Positions 43,497-55,330 are shown, counted from the stretch's first letter. The stretch: DNA of 64,000 bases from Nemophila menziesii (GCA_029959085.1 JARWIR010000001.1:66836899-66900898); one strand, 5' to 3'. Program-made: numbers and translations. Notes: generated by a model from the letters alone, not told the origin.

Positions 43497-45243
43497 AAAA
43501 TAATATGAAGATTTCAAGAGGTGCACAAGGCATGAAGTAGGGAAATTCTTACTTAAACTAATACCCATGTCCCTACATATGGTCATAGTCTACTCTTTAT
43601 TTGACACATCATTCTTTTTATTAAATATTATATAAGAAGTTGATTTTATTAACCATAGTTAATATTAAATTAATAAAATAATATAATATATCTCAACACT
43701 TGTGCGGCTACCAATAAAATAGAGAGAGAAATAGAAAGTTATGATTAAACAGTAACACGTTGCAAATTATGCATCTTCTTCCTCATTACAATTAGAAAAT
43801 CTCTTATAATAATACTCTAAGAACTAAACCAAAATAAAAATAAAAAACTGGAATTAGATTTATATTTTAACACTATAAAACCACATAAAACTTCATTAAA
43901 AAAATCCTCAAAATCATTTCAAATTAGTGTTACAGATTTATTGAAGAAGAAAATGTTGCAGGAGTTTCAATTCTATAACACTAGTTGGTGTGATCACACT
44001 TATTGCAAGAGTATTAAGAAATGGCTTTTTTTTTTGTTCTGCTTACGAAATGGCTTTTAAACTTTAGTATATGAGTTTTTGTTTGAAAGAATCTTAAGGG
44101 TATTTTTTCAAAAATTCAATACTGGGAAAGTATCTCACAAAAAATTGTAATATTGAGCTATTATGATACATGAAGGAGATTGTGCAGATCCGCAGCTAAT
44201 AACAAAATTGCTCAAGTTTGGAATCTGATGAAAAATCTCCATAGAAATTTTGACAGCGAAAAATATCCATCAATATTAATAAGGGTATCCATAAAAAGGA
44301 AAAGTATGTATAACAAGTTTATACTCAGATTTAATCCGAACCACTAAATAAAAATGATGGAGTTTAAATCTGAGATAAATTTTTGATGAAGAAAATGAAA
44401 AAGAAAAGATTGAAAAATCTTAATAAATATAAATAAATTAGGCAATTAGGTAATTTGAATATTATAGTGGAAGTTTTTCTGTGATTGTTCAGATGAAAAT
44501 ATATACAAAGATATACAGTATTATATAATTACAGATATCGAAGTCCACTTCCAAATTTTATTGGTCGAGTTCTTGGAATATAATCACAGAGAAGCGTTTC
44601 TAGTTGTAATGAATTGGGAAAAAAAATTGTAATGAAAAAAATGCACAATTTTCAACGTGAATTGAAACTCCTGCAACATTTTCTTCTTCAATTAATGAAG
44701 TTTTAATTTGAAATGATTTTGAGGATTTTTTTAATGAAGTTTTATGTGGTTGCATATTAAAAAGGGATATATTATAGGATTAAAATATAAATCTAATTCC
44801 AGTTTTTTATTTTTATTTTGGTTTAGTTCTTAGAATATTATTATAAGAGATTTTCTAATTGCAATGAAGAAGAAGATGCATAATTTGCAACATGTTACTG
44901 TTTAACATAACTTTCTATTTCTTTCTCTATTTTTCTATTTCTTTCTCTATTTTATTGGTAGCAGCACAAGTGTTGAGATATATTATATTATTATTAATTT
45001 AATATTAACTATGGTTAATGAATCAACTTCTTCTACAATATTTAATAAAAAGAATGATGTGTCAAATAAAGAGTGGACTATGACCATATGTAGGGACATG
45101 GGTATTAGTTTAAGTAAGAATTTCCCTACTTCATGCCTTGTGCACCTCTTGAAATCTTCATATTATTTCGCCATAGCATTTCTCTTGCAAGAGTACTCTT
45201 TTTATTTAACAATTTTGATGCCGCCAATAGCGTTGGAATTTGA
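43497..45243. mobile_element. fold-back element: rest of left arm, centre and right arm
   Basis: 43497-43974 pairs with about 44659-45170. Shared inverted phrases include gaagatttcaagaggtgcac, ccatgtccctacatatgg and ggagtttcaatt. The centre (43975-44658) holds no ORF and no second repeat. The right outer end carries ttgatgccgccaatag and ttgatgccgccatag 22 bp apart. Confidence 0.7.
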
Positions 45244-45400
45244 TGCCGCCATAGTATTAGTCTAGGTAAGAATTTCTCCATGAAGTAGCTTAATCCGAAT
45301 TTCATTAAAAAAATAATAAAAAGTAAAATATAATTATTAGCTAGCTATTACTTTTTGAGACGGTTTTGAAAATGATTGTGAAAACAAGTCGAACGAGTAA
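45244..45400. other. short AT-rich spacer
   Basis: Between the fold-back element and a MITE. If the fold-back is a simple insertion, this is the original upstream flank of the oxidoreductase gene. Confidence 0.4.
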
Positions 45401-45826
45401 GTGCCTGTTTGAAGGTGATTTTTTTAAAAACAATTAAAAGTGTCTTTAGATGTTTAAAAGTATTTTAGATTTTGAAAAACATTTTTAGGAAAAGTATCAA
45501 ATAGGTGCTTCTTAAAAAAAAAACTTAAAGTGATTTTAAATTTCAAAAATCTTTTTAATAATTATTTCAAAATTTAATATTTATTCTAAAAATCATTTTT
45601 TTTACTTTAATATAAGTACTTTCAAACGGACCCATAAAAGTGTTTCTATAATTTTAAAATTGTTTTAGACCTTGAAAAACATTTTTAGAAGAAGCACCAA
45701 ATTGGTGCTTCTTAAAAAAACACCTAAAGTGATTCTATATTTTAAAATTATATATGTTCATACAATTTAGAAATTTAGTCTAAAAGCGTTTTTTTTACTC
45801 TAAAATAAGCACTTTTAAACGGGCCC
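45401..45826. mobile_element. Tourist-like MITE (PIF/Harbinger)
   Basis: Ends GTGCCTGTTTGAAGGTG and, inverted, GGGCCCGTTTAAAAGTG, flanked by a 3-bp TAA duplication (45398-45400, 45827-45829). The interior repeats itself: …caaacggaccc near 45630 looks like an internal end, so two related copies may be fused. Confidence 0.75.
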
Positions 45827-45869
45827 TAAATTTAAATTACTATTATTAATAGATGTGAAAGTCATATAA

Positions 45870-46335
45870 CTAGTTTGATATATCGTTTTTTTTTTTGGGT
45901 TGGGAGTTTGACATCTCCTTTTACTTATAAAATTGGCTTCGTAGGCCTTAAGTTCAAAATTACTATTAATCGTAACGATTTAACAAAACGTTTTTTTGTT
46001 TGCCATAGTTATAATTTGGGTTTTCGGCAATCGCTGACCGTAATCACTATAGAGTTAGCTAAACCGATCACTCGTGGTCGGTAATGAGGTTTCTGGTTTT
46101 GAAAATTATTTCTTTACAGACCATGAATGTACATGTGGTAAGTTTTTAACCTAAAATTACGAAAAACATATGTTTCAATACCGATCAATAGGTGGTCGGT
46201 AAAAACATTAGTTAATAAAAAAAATATGATTTATCGACTACATGTTTGGTAGGTTATAAACATGCCTAAATTATTCGTGGTTTGTATTTCCCACACAATT
46301 TAAGTTATACTATTTTACGGTCCACCAAATAAACC
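45870..46335. mobile_element. CACTA-like subterminal fragment
   Basis: accgatcactcgtggtcggtaa, accgatcaataggtggtcggtaaa and ttatcgactaca motifs at about 46050-46250, like the ends at 21245 and 26300. No coding sequence and no clear terminus. Confidence 0.4.
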
Positions 46336-47650
46336 CAAGGGGTTTAATCCTTATGAATCCAAGATAGGTTATCAATTCATGTCAATCTGTGATGCATATA
46401 TAACTCAAGGAGTTACTCAAGAACATGTGTACCTTATTATATTTCCTTTCTTTTTAACTGGAGGTGCGAGTGAATGGTATGATCAACAATCGCGAGAGCA
46501 CATCATCATGGGATCAATTGCAAACATCATTTTTTGATAGGTATTATCCTCAGAGTGTATGCTTAATTGCTCAACTAGACATGGCGGGATTCCATCAAGA
46601 ACAAGGTGTAGCGTTAGGAGCAACATGGACCCGATTTCAATCATGTTTGAAGCTATGTCCACTTCATGGATATACATCGGAGTTCAATTGGACATGTTCT
46701 ATAAAAGTTTAGATGGGGCCTCCATGGAAAAGGTAGATACTTTATGTGGAGGAGGTTTCATGATGGTAAGCGATAATCATGCTTTTGGTATTATGGATCA
46801 AGTTGAGAAAAATGAGATGAGTCAGAACCATTCTAGAGCTCTTGTCCGACAATCTCCAAAGGATACCTTGATTTTAGATAACGAGGCGACATTGAGGGAG
46901 AAGCTTTCTACCCTTGAGAATCAAGTGAAACATCTGACTATGAGCCAATGTACACAAGCTAATCTGAATGCAGTATATGAGGAAATTATTTGTTTGAGTT
47001 GTGGTGTAGGTAATCATGTTTGGGAAGAGTGTCAGTAAAACCTGGAGTCAGCTTTTTTTAAAGGTAATTGGGGTGACTACCATTCAGATAGTCAAATTTA
47101 TCAGCAAGGAAAACGTATCAACCATCCAAACCTTCAATGTAATCCTAACGAGACGATGAACAAGGGACCTCGAATCAAGTAAATATGTACCAATACTCAA
47201 ATGGAAAAATCAATAGGAACCAAACTTTCAGAAAGTCGTGTATCATGAGGAGAATTTAGTTCAAAAGGCACTACTTTTCCATCCTCAAGAAGACTCAATT
47301 ACCGAGTTTTAACAAATGATGAAATACTTTTAATGGAAATGACAGAAGAAACTATGAACTCTTTTATGGCGGTGACACATGCAAACATGCGAGCTAATAA
47401 TGAGTATTCAACGAGCAATCAGATGCGTTGCAGATATTGGGGAATCAATTCACCCAATTGGCCTCCTACCGTGAGAACAATTAACAACTTCCTTTACTAC
47501 AATTAGGCCAACGAACAAAGAATGAGGTTAAGTTGCTAAAAAAATTGTGAGAATAGTGGTGGGTATGAATCATGTAAGGTAATCTGCCTTAGAGGTGGAA
47601 AAGTTGTAGAGCCACCACCGCCTAAGCCTAGTAACAAGAGGTCACAAAAG
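46336..47650 (+). pseudogene. Athila-like gag
   Basis: Blocks in two or three frames: SWDQLQTSFFDRYYPQSVCL (about 46494-46560), HQEQGVALGATWTRFQSCLK, LCPLHGYTSEF, MFYKSLDGASMEKVDTLCGG, FMMVSDNHAFGIMDQVEKN, and a knuckle CLSCGVGNHVWEEC (CX2CX4HX4C) at about 46990-47031. The same blocks occur at 14790-19190. A frame change near 46680 and the stop at 47036-47038 break the frame; gag-like pieces go on to about 47520. Confidence 0.7.
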
Positions 47651-48620
47651 TGAAAGAGCCTCAATATTCGAATTTAGATGAGGTAATCGTGGAAGATTGG
47701 GTTGATGAAATGGAAACTGAGAGTGGTACCACCACCAAAATAAATCTGTCACCACCTTCATTCCCATCTAGAATAGCTAAAAAGACTGATGATGTCGAGT
47801 ACAAACAGTTTATCAAAATGTTAATCCCATTGAAGATCAATATCCCTATGCTCGAATCCATCAAACATATTTCGAAATAGCTGGTGTTCTTCAAGGAGAC
47901 ACTCTCCAAGAAGAACAAGTTTGTAGAGTGTGAAACAATAGCACTCACCGAAAGATATCGGCTCAAGTGCAAAGGAAGTTGCCACCAAAACTCAAAGACC
48001 TTGGAGGTTTTAACCTCACGATCAAAATCAATGATACATTCAAGGGGAAGGCATTATGTGATATAAGGGCGAGTGTGAACCTTATGCCAAAGAGTTAATT
48101 TGAGGATTTTGCTGTTGGAGAAGCGAAAACGATATCAGTTGTATTGCAATTGGCATATCGGTCATTAAGACACCTATGGGGAATCATCGAGGACGTTCTA
48201 TTCCAAGTAGGTAATCTTGTTATTCTCATTGATTTTATTATATTAGATTATGATGCAGATGCAAATGTCCCTCTCGTATTGGGACGTTCAATCTTGGCTA
48301 CGGGGTGCATGATGATTAATGTATATGAAGGGTCTGTTATCTTGAGTATCAAAGACGAATCTCAGATATTCTTTGTGCTAGGAAATACGAATAGAAGAAA
48401 GGTGAATGTGTCAATGATTCAAATTATGGTCAAGAACTCATTGATAAAATCCCAAGAGAATCCATGAGGCAGAGTGAAAGAAATGAGTTTGGGGTAGGTG
48501 ATGAAGTCTCATTAAAATATCTGGATCCCACAAACAAATCACACAATTATAAGAACTCTTAGGGTGGATCATTAATTGTTACTCGTGTTATTTCACCCAA
48601 GGTGATCAGGTGCAAGATAA
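47650..48620 (+). pseudogene. gag C-terminus and protease/integrase-tail module 1
   Basis: Starts with the Athila linker (SPPSFPSRIAKKTDDVEYKQ, then INIPMLESIKHISK, stop, FFKETLSKKNKFVECETIAL). After a frame slip near 47965 it gives KLPPKLKDLGGFNLTIKIND and the protease loop KALCDIRASVNLMPKS, where the usual DLGAS or DTGAS has become DIRAS. About 48215-48400 reads LVILIDFIILDYDADANVPL and VLGRSILATGCMMINVYEGS, the second half of an Athila protease. It ends with EFGVGDEVSLKYLDPTNKSH and IVTRVISPKVIRCKI (about 48485-48620), like the integrase C-terminal 'GPF.V…GAVEI' block. Several stops. Confidence 0.6.
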
Positions 48621-49563
48621 GAAGAAACTATTCCTGATACAAATCCGAAAGGTGACATTGAACTCAAGACATTTGTAGAGGCGTACACTCCTGAAAATAT
48701 CAACACCCAGATGCTTGAGATTGCGAAGAAAGGGTTTACACCGCAACAAGTTTTTACGCAAGTCATTCCTGAGAAAGAAGTGAGTGTAGAAGCCAAGAGA
48801 GAGACCGTGAGAGTATCAAGAAGAACAGAAAAAGAGTTACCATTGAAGCTCAAAGATCCGGGAAGCTTTAACCTTCCTATTCAAATAAATGGTATGCTCA
48901 AGGTGAAAGCTATGTACGATGTGGGTTCAAGTGTGAATCTTATGCCTAAGTCCGTGTTCAAGAGACTTGGACTTCAGAAATCAGAGAAAGCTAGTGAAGT
49001 TGTAGTTTGCTGACAACTCAGTTACCAAGACATAGGGAACAGTGGATGACGTCTTTGTCCGATCAGGTAATATCACCATTCCTACTGACTTTGTTATACT
49101 TGATTTCGATGCAGATAAGCAGGTTCCAATCACACTTGGAAGGCATTTCATAGCCACAAGTCAAAGCATAATCAACTTCCAATAAGGGACCATCATCCTT
49201 CATGCTAAGAACGCATCTGACACATTCTATGTCTTGGGTAAGAAACCAAGGAAGTTAGATCCCACCGTTCCTATCAACCACAGCCTTTCACATCACAAAG
49301 TTCCTAAAGAGAAGATCCATGAAAATCCTGTGGATACTGAGCCAAACATTGAGTTTGGGGTTAGCCATGAAGTTCTATGGAAAGCCCACAAACCCGAAAA
49401 TAGGCCACGAAGTTACAAAGACTCGTGGATGGGACCATTCATCGTCACTAAGGTTGTTTCAACTAAGGTGATAGAAATCAGACCCAAAAAGGGGATCAAG
49501 CGCAGATTAGTTGACGTTCATAGCCTTATTCGTTGTTGGGGAGGCTATATTCGCAAATCTTGA
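48620..49563 (+). pseudogene. protease/integrase-tail module 2 (duplicate)
   Basis: Repeats the layout of module 1: IAKKGFTPQQVFTQVIPEKE, a basic linker, LPLKLKDPGSFNLPIQINGM, then the protease loop KAMYDVGSSVNLMPKSVFKR (DVGSS) up to a stop at 49011. It continues in another frame with TDFVILDFDADKQVPITLGR and HFIATSQSIINF, then an open frame (49234-49563) with IEFGVSHEVLWKAHKP, YKDSWMGPFIVTKVVST and KVIEIRPKKGIKRRLVDVHS. That last part matches the far C-terminus of a gypsy integrase. The GTACGGGAGACAACCC phrase at 49609, just after it, is typical of the end of Athila pol. Confidence 0.6.
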
Positions 49564-49769
49564 TAGAGGTAACGCGTCTAACTTTAAAAGACGTTAAATA
49601 AAAGTGATGTACGGGAGACAACCCGCAATTTTTTTTATGTTTTTATGTTTTTATGTTTTTATGTTTTTAGTTTGTGTTTGGTTTAGTTGTTTTTAGTTAA
49701 TATTGCATATTTGAGAAAGGTATTAGTGTTTTGATGTTCAAGTGTTGGAGAAATCGAATTTTGGGAAAA

Positions 49770-50045
49770 TTCAGAACCGACCATCGGCATGCCGGGCCCT
49801 ATGGCTAGTATGCCGGCGGTCAGAAAACCCAAGGACACGGGTGTCGTGACGTGTTCAAAGCCGAGAGTCACTTTCGAAGATTGACAGCACCGGTATGCCG
49901 ACCAATTCTTCCGGTAATGCCAGCCAGAACAAAAAACCGTGCCCACGTGTGCACGCCTCGGGTATTTTGCCGTAACTTGAGTTTCAAAGAGCTCCAGCAC
50001 CGGTATGCCGGGCCCTACGGCCGGTAATCCGGTCAGCGCCGGTGG
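49770..50045. repeat. GC-rich island with 'ggtatgccgg' repeats
   Basis: Variants of accggtatgccgggccctacggccggtaat occur at about 49780-49830, 49890-49925 and 49998-50042, against an AT-rich background. They sit between pol and ORF2. Confidence 0.7.
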
Positions 50046-50481
50046 AGAGAGAAAAAAGTGCGTTTTTAGGTTACAAAGAAGAGGAAGGTTAGTCTATTAC
50101 GAATTTTACAATCCTTAAGCCTCGTTTTTTTTCTCCAAACCTCTCCCAACTCCAATGAAGCTTCATCAAACCTTCCCCAAACATCAAAACACTACCCAAT
50201 CACCAAAAAAACACATCCAATCTACTCTCCACATCATTACAAAGAAGATTCAACCACCCAAATCTCACCTAAACACATTGATTGAAGAATCAAAGCTTAA
50301 ATTTTCAAAATTCATCCTACAATTTCTTACATCCATACCAATTCATCAAGAATTCATCTTACCCATATAGAGATTCATCATCAAAACACCTTTCCTAACC
50401 CAAATAAAGCTTGTTCAACCATTAATCAAGAGTTTCAATTTTCAAGAGTGGTTAAAGCTTTGAGTTGGAGGTTAATTGAAG

Positions 50482-51689
50482 ATGACTAAAAGAACAGAAA
50501 CATCATCTACTAAGAGGGAGATGAAAAAAGGCAAGGTATTGGGACAAATTGAGAAGAAATCAATTGAGAAAAGTTCTAGTTCCAATTCAAAGGGTAAAAT
50601 AGACTATGTGAAGTGAGGTGAGCTAGCTTCATTTAATTCTATGGGCAAAAGGGTTCCAATTTTTACCAAGAAGAAAACACAACCTCTTCCATTCAAAGAT
50701 CCTACACCCGAAGATAAAGAGAAAGCTTCAAAGGCCTTGATAGATTCTGCATAAAACAATTAAAGGAACTACCTTTTGCTTATGAGAAAGTATTTGATGA
50801 AGAAGTTGGTACAGGAGAGTACAAGAGATTCTTGGATCTTGGTGAAAGATTGGGTTGGTCTACATTCATGGTAAGACGTTCTGATTTATATCATGAGTTA
50901 GTTTTAGATTTCTATTTAGGCCTTTTTAGCGGAGATAGTGAAGGTTGTGTTCCAGTTAGAGGAAAGTTAATTCCTTTCACAGTTGAAGAGATTAGAAACC
51001 ACTTCCAGTTTAAGAAATTGGTTGGAACATGCAAGTATAGTGAAGAGGTGGCTAAACAAAGAATATTTGATTGGTATTTACTTTTTGAGCATGTTTTAGA
51101 CAAGGAGAAAGTGCAATCACATAAGGGAGAATTGAAGGCACCTTGGCCTTACAAATATTTTCAACAAGATGCTAGAGTTTGGCACAATTTCCTTATCCCT
51201 AACATCTTTGGAAACACAAGAATTTTTGATGTAACTAAGAAGAACTCTTTACTTTTGGATTGTATTTTGAGAGGAGAAGAAGTGGATGTGGCGCAGTTGA
51301 TCTTTGAGGAGGTGATGCGATTTCCGGTCTCTCCTAAAATAGTTTATAATGTTAAATATCCTACTATGATCACGTGTCTTGTGCGAAAAGCGAATGTAAT
51401 ATTGGGTGAAGAATTGAAACTTGAATTTAAAAAGATCACTATTGATAATGCTTGGATCGTGAAAGTCTTGAGAGAAGCGGGTTCTACGCAAGTCTCAAAA
51501 GAAGAAAAGGAGCATAGTTGGCAAGAGAAGATGGATGAGCATTTAAACAAATTCAAAGAAGCTCAAACTTCCTTAGCCAATGATGTGGAACAAATCAAAT
51601 CCAATCAAGTGCACATCATGACACTCCTTGAGCAATTAAAGAAAGATCAAGCAAATCCTATCTTGGATGTCGATAATGCGAGGCAATAG
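50482..51689 (+). pseudogene. Athila env-position ORF2 (putative plant transposon protein domain)
   Basis: ATG 50482 opens MTKRTETSSTKREMKKGKVL, a basic start, with an early stop near 50617. The long open part, 50832-51689 (285 aa), reads LGERLGWSTFMVRRSDLYHE, VRGKLIPFTVEEIRNHFQFK and VSPKIVYNVKYPTMITCLVR. This matches the 'putative plant transposon protein' domain of the ORF that follows pol in Athila elements. Its function is not known. The last 80 residues (KEEKEHSWQEKMDEHLNKFK onwards) look like a coiled coil. No membrane segment is visible, so it is not an evident envelope protein. Early stops cut the N-terminal part. Confidence 0.6.
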
Positions 51690-53251
51690 CCTTGAGAGTA
51701 TGTTCTCTTTCTTCTTTAACATTTATGTAAATGCTTTATCTGCTAATTTTAATTTCTTTTTCTAGTCTTTTTCGAGTTGTGGGGACACGGCTCATTTTTG
51801 AGTTGGGGGTGTGGGGTTTCGTTGTCTCTCACTCCATTTTTCTGGTTTTAGGTAGAAATTAAAAAATTTTGATACATGGGAATTAGATGTAGAGTGTGTT
51901 TAATAGCTTGGAAGCATAAGCTCAGTGAGTTAATGATAGTAAGTAGTATGTTTATGAGCTATTTTATTTTGTATGCTTTGAGTATTTACAGGAAAACACA
52001 CATTGATAGTAAAGAAAATATTAGTAAGCAATGCGATAGAAAGTATGTTCGATCTCAGGGAGCCTTGAGTAGTGTGTAGGCCGTGAGATCCAAGCTAGTT
52101 GACAAAACCATTTGATGAACGTGCTAAAGGTAAGAGAATAACAGAATTACATGGTGTGGAAAATGATTAAGGCAGTTCTTTCATATTGAAGCCACTTGAA
52201 GCCTTTTTATACCTTCTCACCCTATTATTTGATTTAATATGTTATATCCTGCTCAGCCCCTTCTAGCCTTTCTAAAGCCTTTGTATTTAGCCACATTATA
52301 AGCCATATCCCTTTAGATTATAGGACTTTTCCATATAACCCGCACTCGAATCGCGATGCATAGACAGTTGTTTTAGAGCTTGAGTTTGGGGTGGTGGGTG
52401 CACCACTATGGGAATTGTTATTGGGTTGGGATTTTTGAGCTTATTAATTGTGCTCTGTTATTATATTGATGATGATTCACAGGTTTATATTGTAATCCTT
52501 TGTCGGGGTAATAGTGAATGAAAAAGAAGCTACGAGCTAAATTTGAAAAGAAAAAATATATATGGAAAAGATAGCGTGATATCTCGAACATCAAAAAGAG
52601 AGTCATAGCTATACAAAAGAAAAAAAAATGATTTGAAAAGAATATATATTCAGATCGGCAAAGTGGAATTTTTATGTGAACATCTTATGCTTTAATTGGG
52701 TTATTTGGGATGCTACTTTGTGCATCAAAGAAAATCATTGGGTTGAGTGAGAAACGTTTTATGAGAGTAACTCAAGCTCTAGGGCGATTCGTTGATGGCT
52801 AGTGAGAAGAGAGCCAAAATCTCACTCTAAACTATCCAAATATACTACCATACCGTCCCTAAGCCAAAATTACAACCTTAAAGACCTTTTGATTCTTTGC
52901 TATGTAACTGAGAAGTGATTGAGCTAATAGAGAGTAGTTAAGTGGATTTTTGGATACTAGTAAAGTTCAATGAACAATCTATAGCTTCCTTGGTGAACTG
53001 AGTAAAGTTCCTCTCCTTCTTACATTGCGAAACTAATCTAATATTGAATTCAAACCGTGTTGACTGTGGATATGAGAATTGTACAGGTTTGTAGTTTGTA
53101 AATATTATTACATGAAATTTTCTGAGTAGTTTCTTTATGTCTATTCTATATATTCTGCTATCTCCTTTCCCATTGTGTTAAAATGACCTAGGTGTGTATT
53201 TAGAGACTTCCCTTTGTTTTAATCTTTATTGAATCGGGACGATACAACTTT
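51690..53251 (+). other. non-coding 3' region of the Athila-like element
   Basis: No convincing ORF. Its 52020-52510 part is matched by 20756-21244. Contains ttgagttgggggtgtgggg near 51800, a second purine-rich tract like the one before the LTR. Confidence 0.6.
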
Positions 53252-53262
53252 GAGTTGGGGGT
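53252..53262 (+). promoter_or_regulatory. polypurine tract
   Basis: gagttgggggt just before the TGATGTCTCC start of the LTR. Confidence 0.65.
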
Positions 53263-53264
53263 CT

Positions 53265-54802
53265 TGATGTCTCCTTATTTATCATGAATTAATCCTAGTT
53301 GAAGACATCATTTTTAGTGTTTTAGAAGTCTTTCTAGTCGATTTTCCTATGAATTAGTACACTTTCCTATTTCTAGTCTTGATTTAATAAATTATTATTT
53401 TTAGAGCATATTGGGTTTAATTATTTAATTCGTGTGAAGCTTTAAAGATAAATATGGAGATTAATTAATTACCAAGTCAAAGGCTAAGAGATAAGGAAAG
53501 AAGATAAGCATGGAAATTGAAGATAAGGAAACAAAAGCTAAAGTATGAAAAGGAAAAGCTGCCAAATAAATCTGAATTTCACCATCCACGACCACAAATC
53601 AGCTTATATCTCAAAATCGGTGATGAATTTGGAATAATGGTCAAGATAAAAGTTAAAGCTCTTTCCGAGACGATGAATTTCGACTACTCATACGCATCAA
53701 ACGGATAAGAATTGAAGCTGTTAGGACCAAAACAAAAACGGGGCTGATCTTGTATTTTAGAGTTACGAATTTTAGTTGGGTTTGGAGTCCAATACTTGCC
53801 TTCTCCTTCAAGAAAACGAATTAGGGCTTCTCTACACCTATAAATACACCCTTATATCACTTGTAAATCATCATTTCCTCATAGTAATTAGTCCTTAGGT
53901 TTATTATCATCAGAATTATTGTAGAGAGGAAGATGACATCTTTCATTATTTCTTTTAGTTTATTTCCTTCAGGTATGAACTAATTTTCTCATAGCTTGGG
54001 TTTTGCATTATGTATAATCTATGAATCCTATTTTCCTTCTATCTAAGTTTCTTTGGGAATTATATGTTTTAATCTGATATTAGCTTCTTACCTATATATT
54101 TGTTTATGTGTTTTGAATTATTGCCTGTCCTAGAACTGATCACTTTAGGCTTTCTTAATAGTAGTTAGATGTTCACCTTAACTGGGTGTCTAATTATTGA
54201 AACACCACATAACGTCTAGTGTCCGATATTGGTCTTGACAACACCGATTGTAACTAGATAGTCATTTGGGTATATTTTAATCACTATCACCATGTTTGGA
54301 ATTGAATTGCTTTGGAACCTAGTGGCGTAGGATAACCCTAAGTTTAGGCTGCCTCGTGGTGTGTCCGTAGCCCCCTTAGTCGCTCTCAAGGTCTAAGAGA
54401 GGGAATTTAGAGTCCTGACTAAGTATCTAAGAGCTAATTATCTCCCTTATTAACTAGAATTTGATAGAAAGAATTAGAAGGGTTAGTGCATACTAGCAAA
54501 ACCTAAGCTATACTTCTCATCTCATATTTCTTATCTTTTATTTTATTGTCTTTACTTTTTATTAGTTTAAATTAATATTCTCTCAATCGTTCCTATTTAT
54601 TTTATGTCTTTTAATTAATTACTTTCTACTCGCTATTATTATTCATTCGTATAACACACTAAGTCCCTGAAAACGAATCTAACTTATCACTAAAACTTGC
54701 ATACGTCCTGTAATACTTGCAGTACCGTGCTTGTCTAGGGTGAAAGTGCATTATTTTCTGGCTTATTTTTATCTTATTATTATTACATCCTAGGCGACAA
54801 CA
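53265..54802 (+). mobile_element. 3' LTR of the Athila-like element (family A)
   Basis: TGATGTCTCC…CCTAGGCGACAACA, 1538 bp. It aligns along its length with the solo LTR at 2157-3685 (shared TATA phrase, ttagagcatattgggtttaatt and gtccctgaaaacgaa). Drift between the copies indicates age. The five bases after it (gtata) do not match those before it, as expected for a 3' LTR whose 5' partner is lost. Confidence 0.75.
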
Positions 54803-55330
54803 GTATAGCTTTAGGATCATTCTTTACGTTCTCGTCTTCTTTGATTTGCTGGTTAAATATTTCTCCACTAGTTCTTATTTTTTTATTTTGTCAGGACAAC
54901 AAAACTTTGAGTTTGGGACTTTATGTCTCGTTTTTTGTGATAGAATAATCATATCAAGATACATCATTTGGGGGTCTAGTGGACCTAAGTGAGAGATTAT
55001 TACCTATTATTTGACATATTTTGAATTCACATCTCATTTTGGACATATTGCTATTTTCTGAAGCTTTTTTGCATTAACCGTATGTTAAGTGTGCACCTTT
55101 TAGGTACATGGTTGACATGAGACACCAAGATGACGAGGATAAGACAAGAAGTCGAGTCCACACCCAAGCCAAGGCGTAGAAAGATAAAAATTCACTTTGG
55201 AAGAACTTAAACGTTTAGTAGAAAAGTCTTGACTTAACTTGTTTCAGTCACCACGAAGAGTTGGTTAGATCTTTTGACATAGTTATTTTTTATTTGGATA
55301 GAGCTTGAAGTCAATGATGCTCGAGAAGTG
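54803..55330 (+). mobile_element. 3' end of a second gypsy element, LTR (family B) truncated
   Basis: 54895-54920 (ggacaacaaaactttgagtttgggac) is a polypurine-like lead-in, and about 54921-55330 is the first 400 bp of a family B LTR (compare the minus strand of 20755 downwards). It stops without an LTR end. The piece before it is probably the tail of that element's internal region. Confidence 0.55.

Larger units (their letters stand above)
37305..45243. mobile_element. long inverted-repeat (fold-back) element with nested copia
   Basis: The left arm (37305-37378, then 43492 to about 43974 after the copia element) is the inverse of the right arm (about 44659-45243). Outer ends are TCAAATTCCAACGCTATTGG and, inverted, the same. 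Without the copia element and its 5-bp duplication it would be about 1.8 kb with arms of 550-585 bp. Arms this long suggest a MULE or fold-back type. No transposase and no target duplication were found. It lies 105 bp upstream of the oxidoreductase start codon. Confidence 0.75.
46336..54802 (+). mobile_element. Athila-like Ty3/gypsy element lacking RT, 5' truncated
   Basis: In order: gag remnant (46336-47650), gag C-terminus and first protease/integrase-tail module (47650-48620), second module (48620-49563), GC-rich repeats (49770-50045), env-position ORF2 (50482-51689), non-coding 3' region, polypurine tract (about 53252-53262) and 3' LTR (53265-54802). There is no reverse transcriptase, RNase H or integrase core, and no 5' LTR. 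Protease wording (…NLMPKSVFKRLGL…) and the ORF2 family point to Athila. As it stands it cannot move without help. Confidence 0.75.

Noticed and set aside
45011..45265. 84-aa plus-strand ORF sharing a peptide with 37217-37507
   Set aside because: The shared peptide comes from the inverted arms of the fold-back element; no coding features.
50155..50370. 71-aa ORF rich in Thr, Pro and Lys
   Set aside because: AT-rich, low-complexity leader of ORF2; no domain.
53260..54807. 53265-54802 as a solo LTR
   Set aside because: A polypurine tract and element-internal sequence lie directly before it and the flanking 5-mers (ggtct, gtata) differ, so a 3' LTR of a truncated element fits better.
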